Source of the DNA: Deltaproteobacteria bacterium RBG_16_54_18 | Lineage (GTDB): Bacteria; Desulfobacterota; B13-G15; RBG-16-54-18 | Direction: 5' to 3' | DNA length: 8,099 bases | Assembly (NCBI GenBank): GCA_001797935.1 | Contig: MGQT01000072.1 | Span: 1 to 8,099, forward strand | Shown here: piece after piece, positions 1 through 6,152 of the stretch | How the letters are laid out: every line of letters begins with the position of its first letter | Numbering within the stretch: position 1 is the stretch's first letter | Translations under genes and position numbers: made by a program | The notes under the pieces: generated by a model | Database searches by the model: none | What the model was told of the DNA's origin: nothing | What the model saw: only the letters and a program-made list of their open reading frames with translations

Positions 1-22
1 CGAGCAGCAAAAATGCCTTCAT
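1..22 (-). CDS. Start of a minus-strand gene, cut by the window edge
   Basis: On the minus strand an ATG at 22-20 follows a purine-rich GAGGAAG ribosome binding site by a few bases. It opens a frame reading M-K-A-F-L-L-L before the window ends. A lysine followed by a hydrophobic run is how many signal peptides or membrane proteins begin, but seven codons cannot identify a product. The start lies 56 bases after the stop of the upstream hypothetical gene (79-429), with no terminator-like hairpin between them, so the two may share a transcript. The alternative is that this is chance sequence. Confidence 0.4.
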
Positions 23-78
23 CAATCTTCCTCGCCGCCCTTACCACGCCGTTTTACAGCACACCCTATCGGCATTGA

Positions 79-429
79 TTATGTCCGGCTTTCCAGGCGC
101 TCCAGGTTTACCTCTGCGCCGAATCTATCCGTGAGGGCCCGGGCGAGCTTTTCATAGTCTTCCGCTGACGCCACTTCCACGGCCACGTCCCGCTCGTCCA
201 AGACCCTGAGCCTGCCGTACTCCTTAATGACCTTGATGACTGCTGCCGGATCAACGGTGATCCACCCCTTCATCCGGTGCACCAACTCCTCGCCGCTGAA
301 ACCCCGTTCGATCTGCAGGTCCACGTGCCGGTGTTTGGCGTCCCAACCGATGAGGGCCGGGCGCACAATGACCGGGGTGACGGGATCATGCATCGCGGCA
401 CAGGTGAACCACAGCCTTGCCTTAACCAT
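79..429 (-). CDS. Hypothetical protein, 116 aa
   Basis: I do not recognise this protein family. The product is a small soluble protein with no signal peptide, membrane segment or cysteine motif. An N-terminal strand-like stretch (MVKARLWFTCAAMHDPVTP) is followed by a mixed charged and hydrophobic body and a C-terminal part rich in Glu, Asp, Arg and Lys that looks alpha-helical. I chose the ATG at 429 because AAGGAGG lies just upstream on the minus strand, although the 3-base gap is short. A longer reading from a TTG at 483 would overlap the -35 element of the predicted promoter at 454-483. The gene follows rsmD by 95 bases and probably has its own promoter. The frame is open, the ribosome site is strong and codon use resembles the neighbours, so it is probably real, but its role is unknown. 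Confidence 0.75.
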   Translation of the reverse strand: MVKARLWFTCAAMHDPVTPVIVRPALIGWDAKHRHVDLQIERGFSGEELVHRMKGWITVDPAAVIKVIKEYGRLRVLDERDVAVEVASAEDYEKLARALTDRFGAEVNLERLESRT

Positions 430-453
430 CGCCCTCCTTCCCTCGCTATGCCT

Positions 454-483
454 ACGATAAAGGAAATTATGATGATATGTCAA
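454..483 (-). promoter_or_regulatory. Predicted sigma70-type promoter for the 116-aa gene
   Basis: On the minus strand a perfect TTGACA (478-483) is followed 18 bases later by TATCGT (454-459), which matches 4 of 6 bases of the -10 consensus. Transcription would start roughly 20 bases before the ATG at 429. The strong -35 and the position in the gap after rsmD support the call. The -10 is only moderate. Confidence 0.5.
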
Positions 484-524
484 GAGGTCTCGACTAGAGT
501 ACTTCGGATACGAGTGGCACGTGC

Positions 525-1088
525 TTATTTCAAAGCCGGCGCGGCCTCTATGTAAAAGGAAACGCTCGTGTCACCGTAACGGCGCTGTTGGGAGCGCGCG
601 AGCCCCACGGGGGGCACGATCTCCTCTCGCGACGAGTGCTCGACCACGATGATACCCGTTGCCGCGAGGATCGCTCCGTTGATGATCTCTTCGAGGGCCT
701 TGTCCGCGAGGCCCTTGCCATATGGGGGGTCGATAAAGATGAGGTTAAAGACCATTCCTTTCTCTGCGAGGATCGCTATTCCCCGTTTTGCCGCCACGGG
801 GAGGATCCATGCCCTGGATTTCAAGCTGAGTGCCTTGAGATTTCCCTTGAGCACTATCAGGGCACCCTTCCCCTGTTCCACGAAGACCGCCTCCCCGGCG
901 CCACGGCTTACGGCCTCGATCCCCAGGGCGCCGGTGCCGGCGAAGAGGTCGAGGACCCGCGGAAAGTTCCACGCGGGACCGAGGATATCGAAGATCGCCT
1001 CGCGGACGCGGTCGGAGGTGGGGCGTATCTTCCCCCCCGGGGGGGCAAGGAGCCTTCTTCCTCTCAACTCTCCACCGATGATCCTCAC
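525..1088 (-). CDS. rsmD: 16S rRNA (guanine(966)-N2)-methyltransferase RsmD
   Basis: RsmD is a SAM-dependent enzyme that methylates N2 of G966 in 16S rRNA (E. coli numbering) during 30S assembly. The 187-residue product has the usual family length and layout. It opens with the family's VRIIGGELRGRRL, continues with PTSDRVREAIFDIL (about 23-36), has the SAM-binding motif DLFAGTGALGIEA (about 47-59) and the catalytic DPPY at about 120-123. The GTG at 1088 is chosen because it lines up with the family N-terminus, sits seven bases after AGGAGG, and overlaps the upstream Mut7-C stop as GTGA. A longer reading from 1151 would add residues that only antiparallel the Mut7-C frame. In many bacteria coaD follows rsmD, but here an unrelated hypothetical gene does. 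It is the last gene of the salvage operon. Confidence 0.93.
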   Translation of the reverse strand: MRIIGGELRGRRLLAPPGGKIRPTSDRVREAIFDILGPAWNFPRVLDLFAGTGALGIEAVSRGAGEAVFVEQGKGALIVLKGNLKALSLKSRAWILPVAAKRGIAILAEKGMVFNLIFIDPPYGKGLADKALEEIINGAILAATGIIVVEHSSREEIVPPVGLARSQQRRYGDTSVSFYIEAAPALK

Positions 1089-1549
1089 CAGTCCGCCTCC
1101 TGTAGCCGTTCCACCATCTTCCGCATGTGCCCGTAATGCGTTCCCGCCCAATAGATCTTACGACAAGAAGGGCAGCGGGAAAATTCCCAGTGATTGTGGT
1201 AGATATAGTCAGGGACCTCCCCCTGCGCCTCCGCGGGGTCTATCGCCTGCAACAGGGTGTTGCAGACCAGACAGCGAGAGAAGAGTAGGTCATCTTTGAT
1301 CGTCAGTCGGAAGTGGCGTACGACCTCCTGGAGTTGCCGAAAGGGGTTATCCTCCTGCAGCAAGAGCGCCGGTAATCCCCCGCTCTCCTTATAAAGTTTC
1401 TTATCCTTGGTAAGCAAGGTCCTTGCTTCATCCTGCGCCTGGCGCACGATTTTTTCGAGGTCGGCGTCGTGCCCGGAGGCGGTATCATAGCCCAGGATGC
1501 GCAACCACGTAGCGAGTTTTCCCAGGGTCTTGTCAACGATAAAGGTCAT
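1085..1549 (-). CDS. Mut7-C RNase domain protein with zinc ribbon
   Basis: This 154-residue protein belongs to the Mut7-C (DUF82) family, named after the C-terminal domain of the worm exonuclease MUT-7. The family is thought to combine a PIN-like RNase fold with a zinc ribbon. Visible signatures are the N-terminal FIVDKTLGKLATWLRILGYDT (family form F-x-x-D-x-x-L-G-K-L-A-x-W-L-R-x-L-G) with acidic D6, the LLTKDKKL segment with D49, and two zinc-binding CxxC pairs at C93/C96 and C126/C129. The second pair leads into the typical KIYWAGTHYGHM ending. The ATG at 1549 overlaps the deaminase stop as ATGA. No strong ribosome site precedes it, so it probably relies on translational coupling. Its RNA target is unknown. 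Sharing an operon with rsmD hints at RNA metabolism but proves nothing. Confidence 0.88.
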   Translation of the reverse strand: MTFIVDKTLGKLATWLRILGYDTASGHDADLEKIVRQAQDEARTLLTKDKKLYKESGGLPALLLQEDNPFRQLQEVVRHFRLTIKDDLLFSRCLVCNTLLQAIDPAEAQGEVPDYIYHNHWEFSRCPSCRKIYWAGTHYGHMRKMVERLQEADW

Positions 1550-2811
1550 GCCGCAGCGCGCCTGACCAGGGCAAAGGCCGCCTCGCGCGCCTTCGCCATA
1601 ATCTCCTCCTCGCCCTTAACCCGGCGTCCCTGCATGAGGATTTTGCCGTCGCAGATTACGGTATCGATGGCGGAGCCGGTAGCGGCATAGATCAGGTCCG
1701 ATGCCAGATGAAAGTTGGGAGTGAGGGTAGGGGTGTTAAGGTCCACCAGGGCGATATCGGCCCACCTGCCCGGCTCGAGGCAACCGCTTTCCAGGCCGAA
1801 GGCCCGGGCACCTTGGGCAGTGAGCATCTCGAGGGCCTCCTCAGCCGGCATCACCACCGGATCTCCGGTGTGGAACTTTTGCAGCAGGGAGGCGAGCTTG
1901 GCGGTCTCCAGCATGTCGAGATTGTTGTTGGAGGCGCAGCCGTCGGTCCCCAGGGCGGTGATCACCCCCCGCGCGTGCAGCTCACGGTAGGGAAAGACCC
2001 GGCCGACGGCAAGCTTCATGTTAGACGTGGGATTGTGCACCACCCGCACGTCATTGGCCTTAAGAATTGCTATATCTTCCTCGTTCAACCAGCAGCAGTG
2101 GCAGGCGATTACCTGCGGGCCGAGGAAGCCGATCTGTTCCAGATACCGCGCCGGGCGCACGCCGTGGGTCTCTAAACAGCGGCTCACCTCTTCCTCGGTC
2201 TCGGCAAGGTGGACGTGGATCAAGAGACCCTTGTCCCGGGCGAAGGCGGCGCACCAGCGCAACGCCTCCTCGGAGACAGTGTAGATGGCGTGGGGGCCGA
2301 GGGCGAAGGTCACCCGCGTGCCGAATTTCTCCCGCGCGGCATAGAGCGCTTCATTAAGCGCTATCTGTTCCCGGGTCTTTTTCGCATCGCCGAGATCGAT
2401 AAAGACGGCGCTTATCGCCGCCCTAATCCCCATCTCCTGCACGGCCCTCGCCGTCCCGTTCCAGTGCCAGTACATGTCATTGAAAAAAGTCGTCCCCGAT
2501 TTGATCATCTCCAGGCAGGCCAATTTGGTCCCCCAGTAGATGTCTTCCTCGGTCATGTGCGCCTCGACGGGCCAGATCTTGGTCTCCAGCCACTCCTTGA
2601 GCGGCATGTCGTCGGCATAGCCGCGCAGCAGCGTCATGGCGGCGTGGGTGTGTCCATTGACAAAAGAAGGGACGGCGGCCTTGCCCTGTCCGGCGATCAT
2701 TGTATCGGCCGCGCGCTCGAGCCGGTCGCTGATCGCCTGGATCCGGTTCCCCTCGATGAAGATATCTTTCTGCTCACCGCTTAAGAGCACGCCGTGCAGT
2801 AAGATACTCAT
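1546..2811 (-). CDS. mtaD: 5-methylthioadenosine/S-adenosylhomocysteine deaminase
   Basis: This 421-residue cytosolic metal-dependent amidohydrolase should deaminate the 6-amino group of methylthioadenosine, S-adenosylhomocysteine and perhaps 5'-deoxyadenosine, giving the inosine forms. Sequence support: the N-terminal small beta domain with FVNGHTHAAMTLLRG carrying metal ligands H54 and H56, GPHAIYT at about 172-178, IHVHLAETEEE with H201 and E204, ACHCCWL with H238, and LGTDGCASNNNLDM with metal/catalytic D290. Length and motif order are standard for the MtaD/DadD branch. Related deaminases such as guanine deaminase or chlorohydrolases cannot be fully excluded, but the neighbouring phosphorylase makes the MTA/SAH role likely. 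The ATG at 2811 overlaps the phosphorylase stop as TAATG, with GGAGG a few bases upstream. All catalytic residues I can place are intact. Confidence 0.9.
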   Translation of the reverse strand: MSILLHGVLLSGEQKDIFIEGNRIQAISDRLERAADTMIAGQGKAAVPSFVNGHTHAAMTLLRGYADDMPLKEWLETKIWPVEAHMTEEDIYWGTKLACLEMIKSGTTFFNDMYWHWNGTARAVQEMGIRAAISAVFIDLGDAKKTREQIALNEALYAAREKFGTRVTFALGPHAIYTVSEEALRWCAAFARDKGLLIHVHLAETEEEVSRCLETHGVRPARYLEQIGFLGPQVIACHCCWLNEEDIAILKANDVRVVHNPTSNMKLAVGRVFPYRELHARGVITALGTDGCASNNNLDMLETAKLASLLQKFHTGDPVVMPAEEALEMLTAQGARAFGLESGCLEPGRWADIALVDLNTPTLTPNFHLASDLIYAATGSAIDTVICDGKILMQGRRVKGEEEIMAKAREAAFALVRRAAA

Positions 2812-3512
2812 TACTCCTCCAGCACCCGCAGCAAGATCCGCCGGATCGTCGCGGCGTTCTCTTGCGCCTTACGCGCGATTTCTTTTTCCGTCAGGGGCGC
2901 CTCGATAATGCCGTGGCAGTAGTTGTCCACCGAACAGATACTCGCGTATGCCAGCCCCACCTCCTGGCAGAGGGTGGCCTCATGGGCCATGGTCATCCCG
3001 ACCACCAGGCCGAAGTTCTTGAGCAGTGCGATCTCCGCCTTGGTCTCCAGGCGCGGGCCGGTGGTCTGGATATAGACACCTTCTGTCTCGTGGGCCACGT
3101 TGGCCCGGGCGGCTGCCTGGATGAGCTTTTCCCTCAGGGCCGCATCGAGGGCAGGGGTGATGTGCACGACATGGTGTTCGTAAAAGGTGATGATGGCCCA
3201 GGGGCTGCAATAGTCATGGGGGATGACGATATGGCCGGGGGGTACGTTCTCGCTGAGACTTCCCACCGAGTTGATGCCGATCACCTCGGTCACCGTCAAT
3301 TTTTTGAGGGCATAGACGTTGGCGCGGTGGTTGATGCGGTGTGGGGGAATGCCTTCGGTGCCGTGGCGGCGGAGGAATACCACCTCCTTTCCCCCGAGAC
3401 GGCCGATGGCGCAGTGATCTGACGGCGCGCCAAAGGGGGTCTCCATCTCCCGCGTCTCCGCTATCTCCATCTCCGCGGGAGGAGCGCTCCAGCCGGCGAT
3501 GATCCCTATCAT
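2811..3512 (-). CDS. S-methyl-5'-thioinosine / 6-oxopurine nucleoside phosphorylase
   Basis: This 233-residue enzyme of the MTAP/PNP family (trimeric nucleoside phosphorylases) cleaves purine nucleosides with phosphate. Motifs, numbered from the ATG at 3512: ETPFGAPSD near 24-32, FLRRHG with R49-H50 for phosphate, PHRINHRAN at about 57-65, TTGPRLETKAEI with E156, GMTMAHEA with M173-T174, and SVDNYCHG with N197. N197 lies exactly 23 residues after T174, the spacing of S220 to N243 in human PNP and T197 to D220 in human MTAP. Asn here, with Glu at 156, is the 6-oxopurine pattern, so MTI, inosine or guanosine should be preferred to MTA. The glycine loop is odd: GIIAGW where relatives have GIIGGT/S. 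Starts at 3551 or 3536 would precede or overlap the predicted -10, so 3512 is chosen. It is the first gene of the operon. Confidence 0.88.
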   Translation of the reverse strand: MIGIIAGWSAPPAEMEIAETREMETPFGAPSDHCAIGRLGGKEVVFLRRHGTEGIPPHRINHRANVYALKKLTVTEVIGINSVGSLSENVPPGHIVIPHDYCSPWAIITFYEHHVVHITPALDAALREKLIQAAARANVAHETEGVYIQTTGPRLETKAEIALLKNFGLVVGMTMAHEATLCQEVGLAYASICSVDNYCHGIIEAPLTEKEIARKAQENAATIRRILLRVLEE

Positions 3513-3534
3513 GTCCTTCCCCCTCTCCTCCGGC

Positions 3535-3564
3535 ATAATACGAGAAAGCACGTGGGGTTGTCAA
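3535..3564 (-). promoter_or_regulatory. Promoter of the salvage/rsmD operon
   Basis: On the minus strand a perfect TTGACA (3559-3564) is followed after 18 bases by TATTAT (3535-3540, 5 of 6 matches to TATAAT). Transcription should start near 3528, leaving a leader of about 16 bases that carries a purine-rich GGGGGAAGGA ribosome site before the ATG at 3512. This position rules out the longer phosphorylase start readings. It is back to back with the promoter at 3600-3628. Confidence 0.78.
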
Positions 3565-3585
3565 TTTCTCCTCTGTTACGAATAG

Positions 3586-3607
3586 TGAGTCCCCCTTTCT
3601 TGACTCA
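3586..3607. repeat. Inverted repeat overlapping the rightward -35 (possible operator)
   Basis: TGAGTC (3586-3591) and its exact reverse complement GACTCA (3602-3607) are separated by 10 bases, putting the half-sites 16 bases apart centre to centre. The right half overlaps the -35 TTGACT of the DUF362 promoter, and the whole dyad lies between the two divergent promoters, upstream of both start points. That placement suits a protein-binding site rather than an RNA hairpin. Six-base arms can arise by chance, and no regulator is identified. Confidence 0.3.
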
Positions 3608-3628
3608 ACCAGGGTGAACAGTTATAGT
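3600..3628 (+). promoter_or_regulatory. Promoter of the DUF362-polyferredoxin operon
   Basis: TTGACT (3600-3605) and TATAGT (3623-3628) are spaced by 17 bases, each with 5 of 6 consensus matches. A second TATAGT at 3628-3633 is too far from the -35. The start point would be near 3635, giving a leader of about 30 bases that contains GAGGA (3651-3655), nine bases before the ATG at 3665. Confidence 0.72.
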
Positions 3629-3664
3629 ATAGTAGGTTTAGTTCATCGTTGAGGAAAGTAAAGC

Positions 3665-4579
3665 ATGTCACCGCTGACACGCAGAGAGGTACTGAAATTA
3701 ATTCTCGCCGGCGCCGGGGCAGCGTTGGTTCCCTGGCCGCGCCAGGGCACGGTCGTTGCGCAGACGGCATCCTTGCCTGACGTGGTGGTCTCCAAGGGGG
3801 CTTCTCCCGTCGCGATCACGGAGGCGGCGGTGCAGGCCTTGGGCGGCATGGGCCGCTTCATCTCTCGGGGGGATGTGGTCCTCGTGAAACCCAACATCGG
3901 GTGGGATCGCTCACCCGCGCAGGCCGCCACGACCAATCCCGAGGTCGTGGCAACGCTCGTGCGCCTTGCGCTCGCGGCCGGCGCCAAAGAGGTGAAGGTA
4001 TTCGACAACCCCTGCGAAGACGCACGCCGCTGCTATGTGAGCAGCGGGATCATGGAGGCGGCAAAGAAGGCAGGGGCGCGGGTCAGCTATATGGATGACC
4101 GAAGGTTCCGCAAGATGGATATCAAGGGCGAGGCGCTCAAGAGCTGGGAGGTCTATCAGGAGGCGGTAGAGGTAGATAAGATCATCAACTGCCCCATCCT
4201 CAAGCACCACAGCCTGGCCAGGCTCACGATGGGGATGAAAAACCTCATGGGACTTACCGGCGGCGACCGCGCTCGCTTCCACTGGCAACTGGACCAGGCA
4301 TTGACAGATCTCGCCGCCTTTTTCAAGCCGACCCTGGTCGTCCTCGATGCGGTACGTATCCTGACGGCCAACGGCCCCCAGGGGGGGAGTCTCAAGTACG
4401 TCAAACAGCTCAATACCGTGGCCGCTGGCGTGGATCAGGTGGCAATTGACGCCATGGGGACGCGGCTCTTCGGAATTACGCCGGCGGAGGTTAACCTGCT
4501 CGCCGTCGCCGCGCGACGGGGTCTCGGGCGCATGGACTTGGGAAAGTTGAGAATCAAGGAGGTCAAGGCCAATTCCTAA
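3665..4579 (+). CDS. Tat-exported DUF362 domain protein
   Basis: The 304-residue product begins with a twin-arginine signal: LTRREVLKL with R6-R7, a hydrophobic stretch to about residue 23, and a likely cleavage site near VVA-QTA at 32-35. The rest is one DUF362 domain. Family marks are VLVKPNIGW (72-80), NCPILKHHS (175-183), MKNLMGL (191-197) and the DRARFHW segment (201-207). C117 and C123 are present, but the ferredoxin clusters that some DUF362 proteins carry at their C-terminus are absent. The function of the domain is not firmly known. The gene ends inside the start region of the membrane polyferredoxin, so the two are probably co-translated and the exported protein may be its periplasmic partner. 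The ATG at 3665 is supported by GAGGA nine bases upstream and by the signal peptide. Confidence 0.9.
   Translation: MSPLTRREVLKLILAGAGAALVPWPRQGTVVAQTASLPDVVVSKGASPVAITEAAVQALGGMGRFISRGDVVLVKPNIGWDRSPAQAATTNPEVVATLVRLALAAGAKEVKVFDNPCEDARRCYVSSGIMEAAKKAGARVSYMDDRRFRKMDIKGEALKSWEVYQEAVEVDKIINCPILKHHSLARLTMGMKNLMGLTGGDRARFHWQLDQALTDLAAFFKPTLVVLDAVRILTANGPQGGSLKYVKQLNTVAAGVDQVAIDAMGTRLFGITPAEVNLLAVAARRGLGRMDLGKLRIKEVKANS
4556..4563 (+). promoter_or_regulatory. Perfect Shine-Dalgarno site that places the polyferredoxin start
   Basis: AAGGAGGT is a full eight-base match to the anti-Shine-Dalgarno sequence. It lies within the last codons of the DUF362 gene, where it reads K-E-V in that frame. Eight bases later comes ATT (4572-4574) in frame with the polyferredoxin. 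No ATG, GTG or TTG in that frame lies within reach of this site. Confidence 0.65.
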
Positions 4580-6152
4580 GGGCACCGGAAAGCAGAACCG
4601 TGCGCCAATCATCTGGCCGCGGATCAGGCGCATCAGCCAGGGGACATTCCTGGCGCTCTTTTTTGTCCTGTTTCTCCTCACGGCATACAAGGGGACGGAT
4701 GAGATCGCCTACCCGGTCCGCGTCTTCCTGCGCTTTGATCCGCTGATCCTCGTGACGACCCTTCTCTCCTCCCACGTCGTACCAACGGCCCTGCTCTTGT
4801 CCCTTATTACCGTTGCCTTCACCCTTGTCTTCGGCAGAGTCTTCTGCGGCTGGGTCTGCCCGTTGGGCACGCTCAACGATTGTATGGGGCGCCTCACCCC
4901 GGCGCGCAGGCGAAAAGAGTATGGCGGGGAGCAAGCGCGGCGGCTCAAGTACTACGGACTCATCGGCATCCTCGTCAGCTCCCTCTTTACCCTCCAGATC
5001 GCCGGACTGGCGGACCCCCTCTCCCTTTTGATCCGCTCCTTGGCCATGGCCGTAGAGCCTGCTGTGAACCTGATGGTCAACACCCTCTTCGACCTCATCT
5101 ACCGCGCCGATATCCCCGTGGTGACACCCCTTGCCGAAACCGTCTATTCTTTTCTGAAGGATTATCTCTTGTCTTTTCGCCAGCCATTTTTTTATCAGGG
5201 GTTCTTCTTTGGGCTTATCTTTGCCGCGGTCCTCGCGGCCAATCTCTTTCGCCGGCGTTTCTGGTGTACGGCCCTCTGCCCCCTCGGTGCCCTACTGGGG
5301 TTCATCACGAGGATCAGCCCCTTGAAACGTGCCGTGGGCAAAGGCTGCACCTCGTGTAATATCTGTGTGCGCGCATGCCGCACCGGTGCGGCAACGGATG
5401 TAAAAGGTGCGTGGAGAAAGGCCGAGTGCGTCGTGTGCGGTGAGTGCCAGGAAGAGTGCCCAAAGGACGCGGTGCGTTTCGGCTTGCGGACAACGAAGGG
5501 AAAGGTCGCGGGTATTGATTTGCAGCGGCGCGGATTGATCACCTCCCTGGTGGCAGGGATCTTTATCCCTCCCCTGATCAGGACTCATCCGACTACTCAA
5601 AGGAGAAAGGGGAGGCTCATCCGTCCCCCTGGCGCCTTGCCTGAGGGAGAGTTCCTGCGGCGGTGCGTGCGGTGCGGGGAGTGCATGAAGGTCTGCCTGA
5701 CCAACGGCCTGCAGCCGGCTCTCTTCGAGGCAGGGCTGGAGGGGATTTGGACCCCACGGTTCGACTTCCGCACCGGCTACTGCCAGTACTACTGCACCCT
5801 CTGCGGGCAGGTATGCCCCACCGGGGCCCTCACGAAACTTACCCAGGAGGAAAAGGCCCGCACCAAAATCGGCCTTGCCTATATCGACAAGAACCGCTGC
5901 ATCCCCTACGCGCAGGGGGGCGAGTGCATCGTATGCGAGGAGCACTGCCCGACGCCGGACAAGGCCATCAAATTCGAGCAGGTGGAAATCGCGACTCCCC
6001 AAGGGCGGCGGCGGATCAAACGTCCCGTCATCGACCTCAAGCTCTGCATCGGCTGCGGTATCTGCGAGTACAAGTGCCCACTGCACGACCAGCCCGCCAT
6101 CATCGTTACCCGACTGGGTGAATCGCGGGCCGGCGAGTTGTTGCCGTTTTAA
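4572..6152 (+). CDS. Membrane polyferredoxin, NapH-NapG-like fusion
   Basis: The 526-residue product, counted from ATT at 4572, is a 4Fe-4S electron-transfer protein. Hydrophobic segments fall near 24-38, 64-88, 128-145, 210-226 and 321-336. The first part is NapH-like, with paired motifs CGWVCP (C92/C96) and CTALCP (C232/C236) and two clusters at C259-269 and C286-296. The second part is NapG-like, with clusters at C365-375, C404-415, C443-459 (wide first spacing) and C492-502, for six sets in all. QRRGLITSL at 318-326 before the fifth segment resembles a remnant Tat signal at the fusion joint. If NapH topology holds, clusters 1-2 face the cytoplasm and 3-6 the periplasm. Starting at GTG 4752 would lose the first membrane helix and the conserved-looking RRISQ segment, so the start is upstream. 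ATT is the best candidate. Partner and substrate are unknown. Confidence 0.88.
   Translation: MPKGTGKQNRAPIIWPRIRRISQGTFLALFFVLFLLTAYKGTDEIAYPVRVFLRFDPLILVTTLLSSHVVPTALLLSLITVAFTLVFGRVFCGWVCPLGTLNDCMGRLTPARRRKEYGGEQARRLKYYGLIGILVSSLFTLQIAGLADPLSLLIRSLAMAVEPAVNLMVNTLFDLIYRADIPVVTPLAETVYSFLKDYLLSFRQPFFYQGFFFGLIFAAVLAANLFRRRFWCTALCPLGALLGFITRISPLKRAVGKGCTSCNICVRACRTGAATDVKGAWRKAECVVCGECQEECPKDAVRFGLRTTKGKVAGIDLQRRGLITSLVAGIFIPPLIRTHPTTQRRKGRLIRPPGALPEGEFLRRCVRCGECMKVCLTNGLQPALFEAGLEGIWTPRFDFRTGYCQYYCTLCGQVCPTGALTKLTQEEKARTKIGLAYIDKNRCIPYAQGGECIVCEEHCPTPDKAIKFEQVEIATPQGRRRIKRPVIDLKLCIGCGICEYKCPLHDQPAIIVTRLGESRAGELLPF

Noticed and set aside
588..1136. Long plus-strand open frame opposite rsmD
   Set aside because: It is the antisense shadow of a clearly recognised gene in GC-rich DNA, and its protein resembles nothing and lacks a ribosome site.
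1708..3422. Several plus-strand open frames opposite the deaminase and phosphorylase genes
   Set aside because: They mirror GC-rich coding sequence, overlap one another and have no supporting motifs.
517..3554. CACGTG hexamers near two promoters (518-523 and 3549-3554)
   Set aside because: Only two intergenic copies are seen, another lies within coding sequence near 322, their placement relative to the promoters differs, and the hexamer is common in GC-rich DNA.
4548..4600. A frameshift or natural fusion joining the DUF362 and polyferredoxin genes
   Set aside because: The DUF362 protein ends at a normal length, the polyferredoxin frame has its own perfect Shine-Dalgarno site, and an 8-base overlap of stop and start is ordinary for coupled genes.
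4752..6152. Polyferredoxin starting at GTG 4752
   Set aside because: The same frame upstream encodes a membrane helix and an N-terminus typical of this kind of protein, and no ribosome site precedes 4752.
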